In this document: positions 1 to 6,828 of the stretch, piece by piece
Position numbering within the stretch: the stretch's first letter is position 1
Layout of the letters: every line of letters begins with the position of its first letter
DNA from: Bacteroidota bacterium
Lineage (GTDB): Bacteria; Bacteroidota; Ignavibacteria; SZUA-365; JAADGX01
Assembly (NCBI GenBank): GCA_024276335.1
Contig: JAJRXL010000480.1
Coordinates: 1-8,364, forward strand
DNA: 8,364 bases
Reading direction: 5' to 3'
Position numbers and translations under genes: made by a program
Notes under the pieces: model-generated
What the model was told of the DNA's origin: nothing
Seen by the model: only the letters and a program-made list of their open reading frames with translations
The model's database searches: none

Positions 1-280
1 AGATGACGGGACGCGGGATGCTGATTTCAGAAACCAGCATGTGCCATGCATGACCGATGCCAAAGATGGAACCCGGAAAGCCGTCGTTGGTACCGTTGGG
101 GTCCCCGTGAGGATAATAGGTCATGGCATGACCGCTATACTCCCAGTTCGAACCTCCGGATCCTGTAGGTAGGCGGAAGGCTCCGAGGTATTCCAGGTCT
201 TTTGGTAAAATTCTCTGGCCCCAGGTTACTTGGAAAGACGCAAAAAGAAAAATGATCAGCAAGGAACGTTTTGGTGTCAT
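1..280 (-). CDS. Secreted protein of unknown function, 5' part only (runs off the left edge)
   Basis: The reading frame opens at ATG 280-278 and stays open for 93 codons to the window edge, so the C-terminus is missing. Residues 1-22 form a clear signal peptide: Lys4-Arg5, a hydrophobic core (LLIIFLFASF) and a likely cleavage site near TWG-Q. The mature part begins with YLGAFRLP, followed by WEYSGHAMTYYP, GDPNGTNDGFPGS and an FGIGHAW...VSEISIP stretch. This resembles conserved hypothetical secreted proteins that I cannot tie to a function; no catalytic motif is visible in the part present. An AGGGGG Shine-Dalgarno sequence (minus strand, 291-286) sits five bases before the ATG and supports the start. 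The gene lies 43 bases downstream of the LVIVD-repeat gene on the same strand, with no visible terminator between them, so co-transcription is likely. The gene is called with confidence; its function is open. Confidence 0.8.
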   Translation of the reverse strand, partial: MTPKRSLLIIFLFASFQVTWGQRILPKDLEYLGAFRLPTGSGGSNWEYSGHAMTYYPHGDPNGTNDGFPGSIFGIGHAWHMLVSEISIPRPVI

Positions 281-323
281 TTCAACCCCCTATCCCAATA
301 ATCGAATCGGTGTCATTGGATCT

Positions 324-2480
324 TTACTGAATCACGCACTTCCGTGTGACGATATCCCGGTCTCTCTTGAGCTGGAGAAAGTACACGCCCATCGGAATCC
401 CGGATTCTATGGTATTCCACTGAACCGTATGTCTTCCACGTGTCTTCCACGAATCCTCAAGAACCGTTATTCTCTCCCCAAGATGATTATAAACGGTAAG
501 CCGTACGTGTCCCGGCTTACGAAGGGTGAACGAGATGTTTGTGTTCTCCGTGAAAGGGTTGGGGTAATTCTGTTCGAGAAAAACCGTCGGTTCCGCTTTA
601 CGAATCGGTTGCTCATCGACATATGAAGGAATGTCGTGACGAATGATATATACTCCATTTTGCTGATCCGCGACGAAGATTAAATTTTCATTTACACAAA
701 CGCCAATTGGATAACCGCCGGTTATGTAATGACCTGATTCCATGGGATTGCGTGGATCTGATATGTCGATTATACGTAGTTTTTTAGAGAAGTCGACAGT
801 GTATGCGTAATTCCCTTTCAGTATGATTGAGAAACATGTTTTGCCCGTTGGATGAGAACTTATCTCAACCGGCGAAACAGGGTTGGAAATGTCGAGTATT
901 CGCACACCGGTCGGTCGCCCTGTCACGTATGCGTAATGTCCTTGAATTGCCACGTCCCACAAGTAGTCGGAAGTACGGTACTCGCCTACTTCTACGGGGT
1001 TGACGGGATCGGATATATCGAGAATCTTCAGGCCGTTTCTATACGTGGCTACGAAAAGGTGCGAGCCGGTAACAGCGGCATCCTTTGCTTGTCCGATAGT
1101 GTCGAGATGTGAAACGAGAACGGGATTGGATGGAGTCGAGATATCTACGATAAACAGACCCTTTGTCAACGCTGACACGTAGGCGTAATTACCAGAGATG
1201 GTAACGCGATGCGCGGAAACAAAAAAATCAATAGCTCCGATTTCCCTGGGGCTATTCACGTCGCTAAGATCGATGATACGCAACCATCCGTCCTGGTCGA
1301 TGATATAAGCAAGGGTACCGATCATCTTTACATCTTTGCAAAAATGAGCAGTGTTTATAACACCTATTTGAAACGGACGAGTGGGATCGGATATGTCCAG
1401 GACACGGAGACCACCTAACCCATTTGCTACGCAGGCAATACTGCCTGATGCATCGACGTAGTGTGTTACGCCAGCAGTCGCGTACGAAGAAACCTCGGTG
1501 CATTTCGATGGATCGGTAACGTCTATGACTCGAAGACCGGTGAAATCATTAGCGAGGTAAACGCGATTATTTTCCAAGTAAACGCTCTTGGCAAAACCGG
1601 ATTGATAAAAGGAGCCTGCTTCCACTGGGTCTCCTGGCGAAGAAATATCATAGATTCGCAACCCGCCATTTGAACAGGCCAGGTAAAGGAGCGAATCGTA
1701 GGTTGTAACCCCTTCGATGCTGCCGGGTATTGTTACCAAGCGCTCTTCGCGAGGTTGTGCCGGGTTTGAAATATTAATGACACGCAAACCGCGGCCTGTT
1801 TCGCCGAGGTAGGCGTATTCTCCCTTAACGGCAATGCCAAACGCGTAGCTGTTATTCGCGTACGATGCCACGTGTGTGGGGTGTTCCGGGTTTTGAATGT
1901 CGATGATCACCAGGCCGAATTCACGGCTTGCGACGAAGGCAAGATTGCCTGCCAGATCGAGGTCCAATGCAACGATGCTATCGGATTCGAAAAAACCGAT
2001 TTCTAAAGGACGCGAAGGATTTTGAACGTCAACGATTCGAAGACCAGCATGTTCGGCGGCAACATACGCGATGGAATATCTTACCGCAACGTTATTGGCT
2101 GAGTACGAAAATCTGAAAGCGGACATCTCGCGGGGCTGGGAGCGGTCTGCGACGTCGAGAATCCTGAGACCAGTGGCGCCATTGGCGATATAGAGATGAT
2201 TGCCATCGAGAACCAATCCCCGGACAGTGGACGGCGTGGTGTACGTTGCCAGGTGCAACGGATTGGACGTATCGGAAAAGTCCACGATTTCGACATTCCC
2301 GCCGTTTCCAAAGAAGGCGATGTTATCCTTAACCGTTACGGAAAAACAAGGACCATCGGCCCAACGACCGACAAGAGTGGTGTTTTTCGAGTCCTGCGTA
2401 TGTGCGTTGTGTCTTGACAGGACAAAAAAAACAAGAAACGAAAGGATCACAATAAACCGGATTGGAAGACTCGTTTTCAT
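324..2480 (-). CDS. LVIVD-repeat beta-propeller protein with T9SS type A sorting domain
   Basis: This is a probable extracellular or cell-surface protein of 718 residues. Residue numbers here count from the upstream in-frame ATG at 2486. A signal peptide (residues 3 to about 30; Lys4, Arg10, core FIVILSFLVFFVL) is followed by about 14 tandem units of roughly 42 residues spanning residues 47-620. Each unit carries a core such as AYVA...GLRIVDISNPxxPVEIG, which matches the LVIVD repeat family (one beta-propeller blade per unit). Fourteen units would fit two seven-bladed propellers; this is inference. Residues 635-720 form a T9SS sorting domain: LEQNYPNPF, a beta-sandwich with VRLTVYNHLGE, then GVYFLQL and a basic tail ending RKCVIQ. 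Such domains target proteins across the outer membrane in FCB bacteria and are usually removed on export. No catalytic residues are seen, so a binding, scaffold or adhesin role is plausible. Start choice: AAGGA at 2492-2488 lies seven bases before ATG 2480 but only one base before ATG 2486, so 2480 is preferred. Base composition is AT-richer than in the plus-strand genes. Confidence 0.93.
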   Translation of the reverse strand: MKTSLPIRFIVILSFLVFFVLSRHNAHTQDSKNTTLVGRWADGPCFSVTVKDNIAFFGNGGNVEIVDFSDTSNPLHLATYTTPSTVRGLVLDGNHLYIANGATGLRILDVADRSQPREMSAFRFSYSANNVAVRYSIAYVAAEHAGLRIVDVQNPSRPLEIGFFESDSIVALDLDLAGNLAFVASREFGLVIIDIQNPEHPTHVASYANNSYAFGIAVKGEYAYLGETGRGLRVINISNPAQPREERLVTIPGSIEGVTTYDSLLYLACSNGGLRIYDISSPGDPVEAGSFYQSGFAKSVYLENNRVYLANDFTGLRVIDVTDPSKCTEVSSYATAGVTHYVDASGSIACVANGLGGLRVLDISDPTRPFQIGVINTAHFCKDVKMIGTLAYIIDQDGWLRIIDLSDVNSPREIGAIDFFVSAHRVTISGNYAYVSALTKGLFIVDISTPSNPVLVSHLDTIGQAKDAAVTGSHLFVATYRNGLKILDISDPVNPVEVGEYRTSDYLWDVAIQGHYAYVTGRPTGVRILDISNPVSPVEISSHPTGKTCFSIILKGNYAYTVDFSKKLRIIDISDPRNPMESGHYITGGYPIGVCVNENLIFVADQQNGVYIIRHDIPSYVDEQPIRKAEPTVFLEQNYPNPFTENTNISFTLRKPGHVRLTVYNHLGERITVLEDSWKTRGRHTVQWNTIESGIPMGVYFLQLKRDRDIVTRKCVIQ

Positions 2481-2487
2481 ACGCATT

Positions 2488-2492
2488 TCCTT
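2488..2492 (-). promoter_or_regulatory. Ribosome binding site of the LVIVD-repeat gene (decides the start)
   Basis: AAGGA reads on the minus strand from 2492 to 2488. It is seven bases from the ATG at 2480-2478 and one base from the ATG at 2486-2484, which favours the downstream start (protein beginning MKTSLPIRF). Confidence 0.6.
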
Positions 2493-2500
2493 AATCGATT

Positions 2501-2529
2501 ATTCGATGACCGAAAAGGGGAAATCGAAT
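2501..2529 (-). other. Inverted repeat in the leader of the LVIVD-repeat gene
   Basis: ATTCGAT (2501-2507) and ATCGAAT (2523-2529) are perfect 7-base inverted arms with a 15-base loop. The arm at 2501-2507 overlaps a second, competing hairpin, ATCGA-TTAT-TCGAT at 2494-2507, which ends one base before the Shine-Dalgarno at 2488-2492. The sequence shows the pairing; a regulatory role is inference, and arms this short can occur by chance. Confidence 0.25.
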
Positions 2530-2574
2530 CACCGCTTGTGAGGAGCGAGACTATAATATCTCTGTATTCTGAAG

Positions 2575-2588
2575 CCCTGAAAACAGGG
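2575..2588. other. Short perfect hairpin CCCTG-AAAA-CAGGG
   Basis: Five-base arms (2575-2579 and 2584-2588) flank a four-base loop. No T-tract follows on either strand that would make it an intrinsic terminator. It lies beside a second inverted repeat, GTTTG-ACTGG-CAAAC at 2606-2620. Either could be an operator half-site pair or a leader hairpin, but neither is recognised. Confidence 0.25.
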
Positions 2589-2765
2589 TCGTGATGCATC
2601 GTTTCGTTTGACTGGCAAACTCGCAATTTCCAACGATATGAGCAAATAATATTCACGGTAATTTGAAAATTTTTACTACCCTTGCACACAACCACGTTGT
2701 ATGGTAGATGGAGATTCCGTTTCTTTGGGAGCAGTATGCCTGTGGACACAAGACGTGGAAAGCTT

Positions 2766-3794
2766 ATGAAAGCAATGGTTATCGATCAAATTTCGGATGT
2801 TGATCACAACCATCACCCCTTGGTGAAAAAACACATGCCGGTACCCGTTCCACGCGGGCACGAGATTCTCGTCCGCGTATCTGTTTGTGGTATCTGTCAC
2901 ACGGAGCTTGACGAGATAGAAGGAAGGACACTGCCGCCTCGCTTACCCGTTGTGCCGGGGCACCAGGTTGTTGGAACCGTCGAGCAGGCAGGCACGGATG
3001 TCGGAAGATACAAACCCGGTGACCGCGTTGGTGTAGCGTGGATTTTTTCCTCCTGCGGCACGTGTGAATACTGCCGTTCCGGCAACGAAAACCTTTGCCC
3101 TGAATTTCGCGCTACCGGTCGCGATGCGGACGGCGGTTACGCGGAGTACATGACGGTGAACGAAAACTTCGCCTTTCCCATCCCCGGCGTGTTCAGCGAT
3201 TCCGAGGCGGCGCCCCTGTTGTGCGCGGGCGCCATCGGCTATCGCTCGTTGCGTTTGAGCGGCGTCGCCAACGGTCAACGCCTTGGTCTCACCGGCTTCG
3301 GCGCGTCGGGTCATCTCGTTTTGAAAATGGTTCGGCATAAGTACCCTGAAACGGAGGTGTACGTATTCGCTCGCAGTGAAGAAGAACAGCGGTTCGCAGT
3401 GGAACTCGGGGCAGTATGGGCGGGCGACACCTGTGACGAATCGCCGGAGGAACTGCATGCCATCATCGATACGACGCCGGTGTGGAAACCGGTCGTGGAG
3501 GCGTTGAAAAACCTGGTACCGGGCGGCAGACTCGTTATCAACGCGATAAGGAAAGAAGAAAAAGACAAGAAGGAGCTTCTGAAGCTCGATTATCCACGGC
3601 ACATGTGGATGGAGAAGGAGATAAAGAGCGTGGCAAACGTTGCGCGCATCGATGTAAAGGAATTCCTGGAGATCGCGGCCGATATTCCCCTGAAACCCGA
3701 GTACCGGGAGTACTCGTTGGATCAAGCCAATCAGGCGCTGGTAGAGTTGAAGGAGAGAAAGATCCGTGGGGCCAAGGTGCTGAGGATCTCCTAG
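2766..3794 (+). CDS. Zinc-dependent alcohol dehydrogenase, medium-chain (MDR) family
   Basis: A 342-residue cytoplasmic oxidoreductase expected to interconvert an alcohol and an aldehyde with NAD(P); the substrate cannot be read from sequence. The N-terminal GroES-like domain carries the catalytic zinc ligands Cys44 (in CGICHTELD), His66 (in GHQVVG) and Cys153 (in LLCAGAIGYRSL), with Thr46 as likely proton relay. The structural zinc site is complete: Cys97, Cys100, Cys103 and Cys111. The Rossmann dinucleotide motif is GFGASG (177-182). The residue after His66 is Gln rather than the Glu of classical alcohol dehydrogenases. The overall pattern, with the DEIEGR and CAGAIGYRSL segments, resembles a separate bacterial zinc-ADH subfamily (possibly TIGR02822-like; from memory). 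Start: MKAMVID at 2766 fits family N-termini and has GGAAAG three bases upstream. An in-frame ATG at 2736 preceded by GGGAG is the main alternative and would add ten residues. The stop is TAG, 64 bases before the next gene, so an operon is likely. Confidence 0.93.
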   Translation: MKAMVIDQISDVDHNHHPLVKKHMPVPVPRGHEILVRVSVCGICHTELDEIEGRTLPPRLPVVPGHQVVGTVEQAGTDVGRYKPGDRVGVAWIFSSCGTCEYCRSGNENLCPEFRATGRDADGGYAEYMTVNENFAFPIPGVFSDSEAAPLLCAGAIGYRSLRLSGVANGQRLGLTGFGASGHLVLKMVRHKYPETEVYVFARSEEEQRFAVELGAVWAGDTCDESPEELHAIIDTTPVWKPVVEALKNLVPGGRLVINAIRKEEKDKKELLKLDYPRHMWMEKEIKSVANVARIDVKEFLEIAADIPLKPEYREYSLDQANQALVELKERKIRGAKVLRIS

Positions 3795-3845
3795 TGTTCA
3801 CCAGTTATAGTGCGATGATCCTGCAGCGTTTTACCACCACTTGCT

Positions 3846-3854
3846 GAGGGAAGG
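3846..3854 (+). promoter_or_regulatory. Ribosome binding site of the membrane synthase-like gene (decides the start)
   Basis: GAGGGAAGG ends four bases before ATG 3859. It favours this start over an in-frame TTG at 3841, which would place the purine-rich block inside the coding region and add six residues. The 64 bases between the dehydrogenase stop and this ATG hold no visible terminator or promoter. Confidence 0.7.
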
Positions 3855-3858
3855 TGTA

Positions 3859-6708
3859 ATGTTCCGGCGCTTTCGTAGTTTGATATTCGTATTTCTCCTC
3901 TTTTCGTCCGGGCTGTGCGGGATCTCTTACGAGATCTTGTATGGAAGAATACTGGGAAATATCATTGGCGACCAGTTTGCCGTAAGCGCGGCCATACTGC
4001 TGACATTCCTTCTGGGAATAGGGTTCGGAACGTTGTACGCGCACAGGCTGTGGGCACACTTATGGTTGCTGGAGGCCGGGATTGGATTATTCGGCGCCTT
4101 GTTTGCCGTTGGAAGCGGCCTCATAGACAGGCTGTTGTATTCCAGTCTTCCCGTTGCGGCCTACGGGATGACAACGTCCATCCTGGTCTGCGTGCTCCTT
4201 CTTATCGTTCCCGCCTTTTTTATTGGGACAAGCCTACCGATTTTCGCTGGTTACTTGAGCCGCATGAAAGAAGGGCCGGTCTTTTCCCGTGCATACGCTT
4301 TCTACAATTTTGGCGCCGCATTTACCGCGCTGTTGATAGAGTTCTGGCTGGTGCGATGGCTGGGTATCCGGGACGCCACGCTGTTTATCGCGGTGCTCAA
4401 CGGTGTCGTGGCGGCTTCGCTCATCGTGGGATACAGGGACATATGCACGATGAAACCGGAGACGGCGATCGCGGGCGGCTGGAACTTTCCCTGGTTCGTG
4501 CTGGCAGCACTGGCCTTGGCCAGCATCGGGTCGGCTATTTTCCAGCTTCTCATGGTAAAGGTGGCGGAGTGCATCATGGGTCCGTACCGCGAGACGTTCG
4601 CGGTGATTCTCTTCCTGGTTCTGCTCGGCATCGCCCTGGGATCACTGATCGTGAAGCGGTTCCGGGTGTCGTTTCCGGCTTTGATGATCCTGAACCTGGC
4701 GGGGCTGGCCTGGTTGCTTGGCGGATTCACCGCCGTTACGGAATTGTACGCGGCCAGTTACCCGACCGCAGTGGAGACGTACACCGGTGCCGTGCTGTTG
4801 AAAACACTGACGCTGGCCATCATCATGGGAGTGCCGGTTATCACGTTCGGCGCCACTATTCCGGCTCTTCTCAAGGAACAGGAGAACGTCGCGCGCGAAT
4901 CCGGCCAGTTGCTCTTCGTGTCGTCCCTTGCCAACGCCTTCGGCTTTCTCATCCTCGCGTTTTATCTCCACGAACGATTCGATTACGGGGTACTGTTTCT
5001 CGTTATCGTGGGTCTGTCCGCCACCGCGCTTATCGTTCACCAGAAAAAATTCAACCTCAAGACCGTCGCAGTGGCAACGCTGTTCCTTGCGGCCGTGGGG
5101 TTCCATGCGGGGTTGTGGAATGAAGACCTGTTGTACATTGGCCATACCTCGTACCACTCCACGGAGGACCTGGAGGAAGGTCGGACGAATCTACGTTTTC
5201 CGGACAGGTTCAAGGGGCCCCAGGACGTCTTTTCCATTACGTGGTTCCGCAACCGGCCGTATTTTTTCATCAACGGGTACATCAGCATTCCTCTCGATGC
5301 TCCGGCGGAAAAAATTGTCGGGGCGTTTTCGTCTGTCTTTGCTCCTCGCAACGATCGGGCCCTTGTGCTCGGTCTGGGCAGTGGAGCAACCGCCAACACG
5401 GTCGGCCTCCTGTTCGATCACACCGACGGCGTGGAGATCAACGGCGTCGTGCTGGAAAATCTCTTTCGTATGAAGGACTACAATTTCGACATCGAGAGCA
5501 ATCCCAAGGTTTCCATCATCCACGATGATGCCATTCACTTTGTCAAGGCCGGCACGGGAACGTATTCGCTTATTATCAACACGGTGACCACGCCCCTGTA
5601 TTTCAGCTCCTCCAAGTTGTACACGCGCGATTTCATCGAGGCGGTCAAGAAGCGCCTTGCCCCCGACGGCGTGTACATGACGTGGATCGACAGCCGTATC
5701 GGCGACCGCGGTGTGGACATTCTTTTGAAGACACTGGGCCAATCGTTTCCCTATTGCATTCTCGGCGCAGTCCGCTCCGCCTATTTCCTTCTCCTCTGTT
5801 CGCGGGAGCCGCTCCGCGCGCACCAGGCGGGGATCGTGGCCGATAACCCGTTGCTCGGACCATATTTCCTGAAGCAGTACGATATCAACCCGGAATGGAT
5901 TGCTTACGGGGTGCTCAATACGAATGCCACGAACCTGGTGGGGGATCGTGATGTTCCGATCAACACGCTCGATTACCCGGCGTTGGAATTCGAGATGGCG
6001 CGGTTGCGAAAGCGCGGCTACCGAAAGTTCCTGTACCGCTTACGGGACAGCATGCGCCTTGCCCCCGTGCGCGAGGCCCTCACACCGATGGTGGACTGGA
6101 ACCCGTTTCATCTCGTGCTTCACCTGGAAACGCTGCTGGAAGAGTCGCGGTACATCGAAAAATGGAAAGAACTCGTTGCGGAAAAGGTCCCGGATTTTGA
6201 GGAACGATACAATGCCGCCGGTATTGATTTCTATCGGCAATACGCGGCGACCGTTAACACGGCCACGGCGTATCACCATCTCGGCTTTCTTTTGATGGAA
6301 GACAAACGGTACCGCGATGCGATTGCAATGTACCGGCGAGCGTTGGAACTTGATTCCACTCGCGATAACACGCATTTCAATATCGGCGCGAGTTATGAGT
6401 ACATGAAAGAGTACCCGGCGGCGTTGAAAGAGTACCGCCTGGAATTGACCGTCGATCCCGGCGACAGCGACGTCCCCTACCGTGTCGGCCGGGTGCTGGT
6501 CAAGATGAAACGGTACAAGGAAGCCGTTGACGAGCTGACAAGAGCGCTCCGCGAGGATAAACGGGCCGCCGTGTTCTATTACAGGGGGTTGGCCTTGGAA
6601 GGATTGTCTAATATCAGCGAGGCGCGCAGGGATTTCCGCGAAGCCCTCTTTCTCGACCCAGACTACACCAGGGCGCGGGAAGCGCTTCGCCGTCTCGGCT
6701 CGGATTGA
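3859..6708 (+). CDS. Polytopic membrane protein fused to spermidine-synthase-like domain and TPR repeats
   Basis: A 949-residue protein with three parts. Residues 7 to about 420 hold roughly 12-14 hydrophobic segments (e.g. 41-62, 105-130, 210-232, 244-265, 312-337, 374-394), in the style of membrane-bound spermidine-synthase-like proteins of the fused MFS/spermidine synthase type. Residues 425-640 resemble the soluble synthase: a small beta region (YFFINGYISI, 468-477), then an aminopropyltransferase/methyltransferase Rossmann fold with LVLGLGSGAT (502-511), GVEIN (524-528), IIHDDAIHF (553-561), LYTRDF (587-592) and LAPDGVYMTW (600-609). A conserved-looking PINTLDYPALEF follows at 700-711. 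Residues 804-937 are four TPR units of 34 residues (e.g. AIAMYRRALELD). The Asp pair of true spermidine synthases (as in DCTDP of E. coli SpeE) is replaced by NTVTTP (574-579), so polyamine synthesis is doubtful and the substrate is unknown. The protein acts in the inner membrane. ATG 3859 is chosen on its Shine-Dalgarno. Confidence is high for the architecture and low for the reaction. Confidence 0.9.
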   Translation: MFRRFRSLIFVFLLFSSGLCGISYEILYGRILGNIIGDQFAVSAAILLTFLLGIGFGTLYAHRLWAHLWLLEAGIGLFGALFAVGSGLIDRLLYSSLPVAAYGMTTSILVCVLLLIVPAFFIGTSLPIFAGYLSRMKEGPVFSRAYAFYNFGAAFTALLIEFWLVRWLGIRDATLFIAVLNGVVAASLIVGYRDICTMKPETAIAGGWNFPWFVLAALALASIGSAIFQLLMVKVAECIMGPYRETFAVILFLVLLGIALGSLIVKRFRVSFPALMILNLAGLAWLLGGFTAVTELYAASYPTAVETYTGAVLLKTLTLAIIMGVPVITFGATIPALLKEQENVARESGQLLFVSSLANAFGFLILAFYLHERFDYGVLFLVIVGLSATALIVHQKKFNLKTVAVATLFLAAVGFHAGLWNEDLLYIGHTSYHSTEDLEEGRTNLRFPDRFKGPQDVFSITWFRNRPYFFINGYISIPLDAPAEKIVGAFSSVFAPRNDRALVLGLGSGATANTVGLLFDHTDGVEINGVVLENLFRMKDYNFDIESNPKVSIIHDDAIHFVKAGTGTYSLIINTVTTPLYFSSSKLYTRDFIEAVKKRLAPDGVYMTWIDSRIGDRGVDILLKTLGQSFPYCILGAVRSAYFLLLCSREPLRAHQAGIVADNPLLGPYFLKQYDINPEWIAYGVLNTNATNLVGDRDVPINTLDYPALEFEMARLRKRGYRKFLYRLRDSMRLAPVREALTPMVDWNPFHLVLHLETLLEESRYIEKWKELVAEKVPDFEERYNAAGIDFYRQYAATVNTATAYHHLGFLLMEDKRYRDAIAMYRRALELDSTRDNTHFNIGASYEYMKEYPAALKEYRLELTVDPGDSDVPYRVGRVLVKMKRYKEAVDELTRALREDKRAAVFYYRGLALEGLSNISEARRDFREALFLDPDYTRAREALRRLGSD

Positions 6709-6828
6709 ACGCCGGGCGGTGTTGAAGGTGTAACGTGAATTACGTACTATTACCACGAGGCGAAACCCGCCGGAGGGCGCCGGTTAAGCTCGGTTGATCA
6801 TCACGAAATACTATTCATGGGAGGCGAC
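6709..6828 (+). other. Intergenic gap, no recognisable element
   Basis: These 120 bases between the membrane protein and the PNGase F-like gene hold a GC-rich patch near 6760-6785, but no hairpin with a T-tract and no -35/-10 pair at proper spacing. A promoter for the next gene could be here without a recognisable consensus. Confidence 0.4.
6819..6824 (+). promoter_or_regulatory. Ribosome binding site of the PNGase F-like gene
   Basis: GGGAGG lies four bases before ATG 6829. It is the strongest Shine-Dalgarno in the window and fixes the start of the PNGase F-like gene. Confidence 0.75.

Larger units (their letters stand above)
2481..2765. promoter_or_regulatory. Divergent intergenic region, probable promoters for both directions
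   Basis: About 285 AT-rich bases separate the minus-strand LVIVD gene from the plus-strand dehydrogenase gene, so promoters for both must lie here. A TATAAT sequence is present at 2552-2557 on the plus strand, but no good -35 element lies 16-18 bases upstream. On the minus strand TATTAT overlaps the same site with only a weak TTCAGG 17 bases upstream. I see no convincing match to the Bacteroidota -7 element TAnnTTTG. Small inverted repeats occur at 2494-2507, 2501-2529, 2575-2588 and 2606-2620. An open frame covers 2682-2765 in phase with the dehydrogenase, but it has no family similarity and is treated as upstream sequence. Confidence 0.5.

Noticed and set aside
324..2480. Recurrent DNA stretches such as GGGATCGGATAT as a CRISPR or satellite repeat
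   Set aside because: They recur at protein-repeat spacing in frame with LVIVD units and diverge at synonymous positions, so they are explained by coding repeats.
2682..2765. N-terminal extension of the dehydrogenase from ATG 2682
   Set aside because: The 28 extra residues have no family similarity and no good ribosome binding site; MKAMVID at 2766 matches family starts.
3915..5123. 402-codon plus-strand frame inside the membrane protein gene
   Set aside because: It overlaps the strongly supported transmembrane frame, is Arg/Gly-rich and shows no domain; it is a +1 shadow of a GC-rich gene.
6040..6756. 238-codon minus-strand frame opposite the TPR region
   Set aside because: The plus strand there encodes clear 34-residue TPR units; the reverse frame has no recognisable motif.
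6755..6785. GC-rich patch as an intrinsic terminator after the membrane protein gene
   Set aside because: No stable perfect stem followed by a T-tract could be found on either strand.
6794..6814. TTGATC and TACTAT as a promoter for the PNGase F-like gene
   Set aside because: Only nine bases separate the two hexamers, far from the 16-18 needed.
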